From NCBI GenBank assembly GCA_051883075.1, contig JBJETA010000079.1, positions 1-13,846 on the forward strand: a DNA stretch of 13,846 bases, written 5' to 3'. The notes below the pieces were generated by a model. The model was not told the origin of the DNA. It made no database searches and saw only the letters and a list, made by a program, of their open reading frames with translations. The position numbers and the translations under genes are program-made. Source of the DNA: Aminipila sp051883075 (GTDB lineage: Bacteria > Bacillota > Clostridia > Peptostreptococcales > Anaerovoracaceae). The first letter of the stretch is position 1; each line of letters begins with the position of its first letter. Shown here piece by piece: positions 13,397 to 13,846 of this stretch.

Positions 13397-13846
13397 TTAT
13401 TTGCATGAAGCTTCGCATTTCATGCCGTCTTTGAAGACTCCGGTCATTGTCACGTCAACAAATGTATTCATCATTGTTTTGATTTTTTCATCATCCTTGC
13501 CAAATTCACATGGAAGGTAGGCTTTTATATAGTTTTCCGTGTACCCTGTAAAGCAGTCTGACGCCTCATCATATTCTTCGATGAGCAACACTCTTTTCTG
13601 ACCTGTGCAGCTTCTGAAAAATTCCGCTGAGGCTTTTTCTCCTGCTTCTATGAGTTCCCTGCTCCTTCTGTTCTTTATCTCCGGTGCGACGTGACCTTTC
13701 ATTTCCGCAGCTCTTGTTCCCTGCCTTTTTGAATATTTGAAAGCATGTACCTTACAGAAACCGACTTTTTCAACAATATCAATGCTGTCACGGAAATCTT
13801 CCTCCGTTTCCCCCGGGAAGCCCGCGATAATGTCCGTGGTAATGCC
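13397..13846 (-). CDS. mtaB: tRNA t6A37 methylthiotransferase MtaB, C-terminal part
   Basis: Radical-SAM enzyme that converts t6A at position 37 of ANN-decoding tRNAs to ms2t6A. Only the last 149 codons are in the window; the N-terminal MTTase domain and the CxxxCxxC cluster lie beyond the right edge. The visible part begins in the radical-SAM barrel (GITTDIIAGFPGETEEDF), continues with the family segment HAFKYSKRQGTRAAEM and NRRSREL, and ends in a TRAM RNA-binding domain (about 100-149, VLLIEEYDEASDCFTGYTEN... and VTMTGVFKDGMKC). The YSKRQGT motif resembles MtaB/YqeV more than MiaB or RimO. Position before rpsU matches B. subtilis yqeV. The frame is open through the window edge. Confidence 0.93.
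   Translation of the reverse strand, partial: GITTDIIAGFPGETEEDFRDSIDIVEKVGFCKVHAFKYSKRQGTRAAEMKGHVAPEIKNRRSRELIEAGEKASAEFFRSCTGQKRVLLIEEYDEASDCFTGYTENYIKAYLPCEFGKDDEKIKTMMNTFVDVTMTGVFKDGMKCEASCK

Overview
The window reads as a core chromosomal segment from a low-to-moderate GC Gram-positive anaerobe of the class Clostridia, probably a spore former. The basis is the gene order mtaB - HIT - rpsU - yqeY - (chemoreceptor) - yqfC - yqfD - phoH - ybeY - era - recO - DUF4342 - glyS - ppdK, a clostridial version of the Bacillus subtilis yqeV-to-glyS region. Strong purine-rich ribosome binding sites, a pyruvate phosphate dikinase very close in residue numbering to the Clostridium symbiosum enzyme, and the sporulation-associated pair yqfC/yqfD fit this. 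Genus cannot be fixed from the sequence. All fourteen genes lie on the minus strand, so transcription runs from high to low coordinates.

Layout in transcription order. (1) 13846-13397: the 3' end of mtaB (tRNA methylthiotransferase), cut by the window edge. (2) 13322-12981: a HIT/HINT protein with its own good sigma-A-type promoter. (3) 12857-12195: rpsU and yqeY, with a promoter upstream (perfect TATAAT) and a hairpin terminator after yqeY. (4) 11982-9772: a methyl-accepting chemotaxis protein with its own promoter and a strong terminator, i.e. a self-contained unit in a housekeeping cluster. (5) 9590-4255: yqfC, yqfD, phoH, ybeY, era, recO and a DUF4342 protein, closely spaced or overlapping, ending in a terminator at 4189-4217. 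(6) 4142-66: glyS and ppdK. A short direct repeat follows ppdK at the left edge.

Functions: most genes serve translation and RNA maturation (MtaB, S21, YqeY, YbeY, Era, GlyRS, perhaps PhoH), with RecO for recombination repair, YqfC/YqfD for sporulation and PpdK for PEP/pyruvate interconversion. The usual neighbours yqfF/pgpH, dgkA and cdd are absent here.

The most unusual content is the DUF4342 protein: a UBA-like N-terminus and a hydrophobic middle are joined to a 50-residue tail with 20 cysteines and about as many acidic residues, partly built by an 18-bp tandem repeat. Second is the chemoreceptor, which carries a ~175-residue Lys/Pro/Glu-rich, probably disordered C-terminal extension. I see no phage, transposon, CRISPR array, rRNA or tRNA. 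No non-coding stretch exceeds 300 bases; the largest, 11983-12194, holds the chemoreceptor promoter and the yqeY terminator. Several annotated starts below are shorter than the longest possible frame because the Shine-Dalgarno (SD) position favours an internal start.
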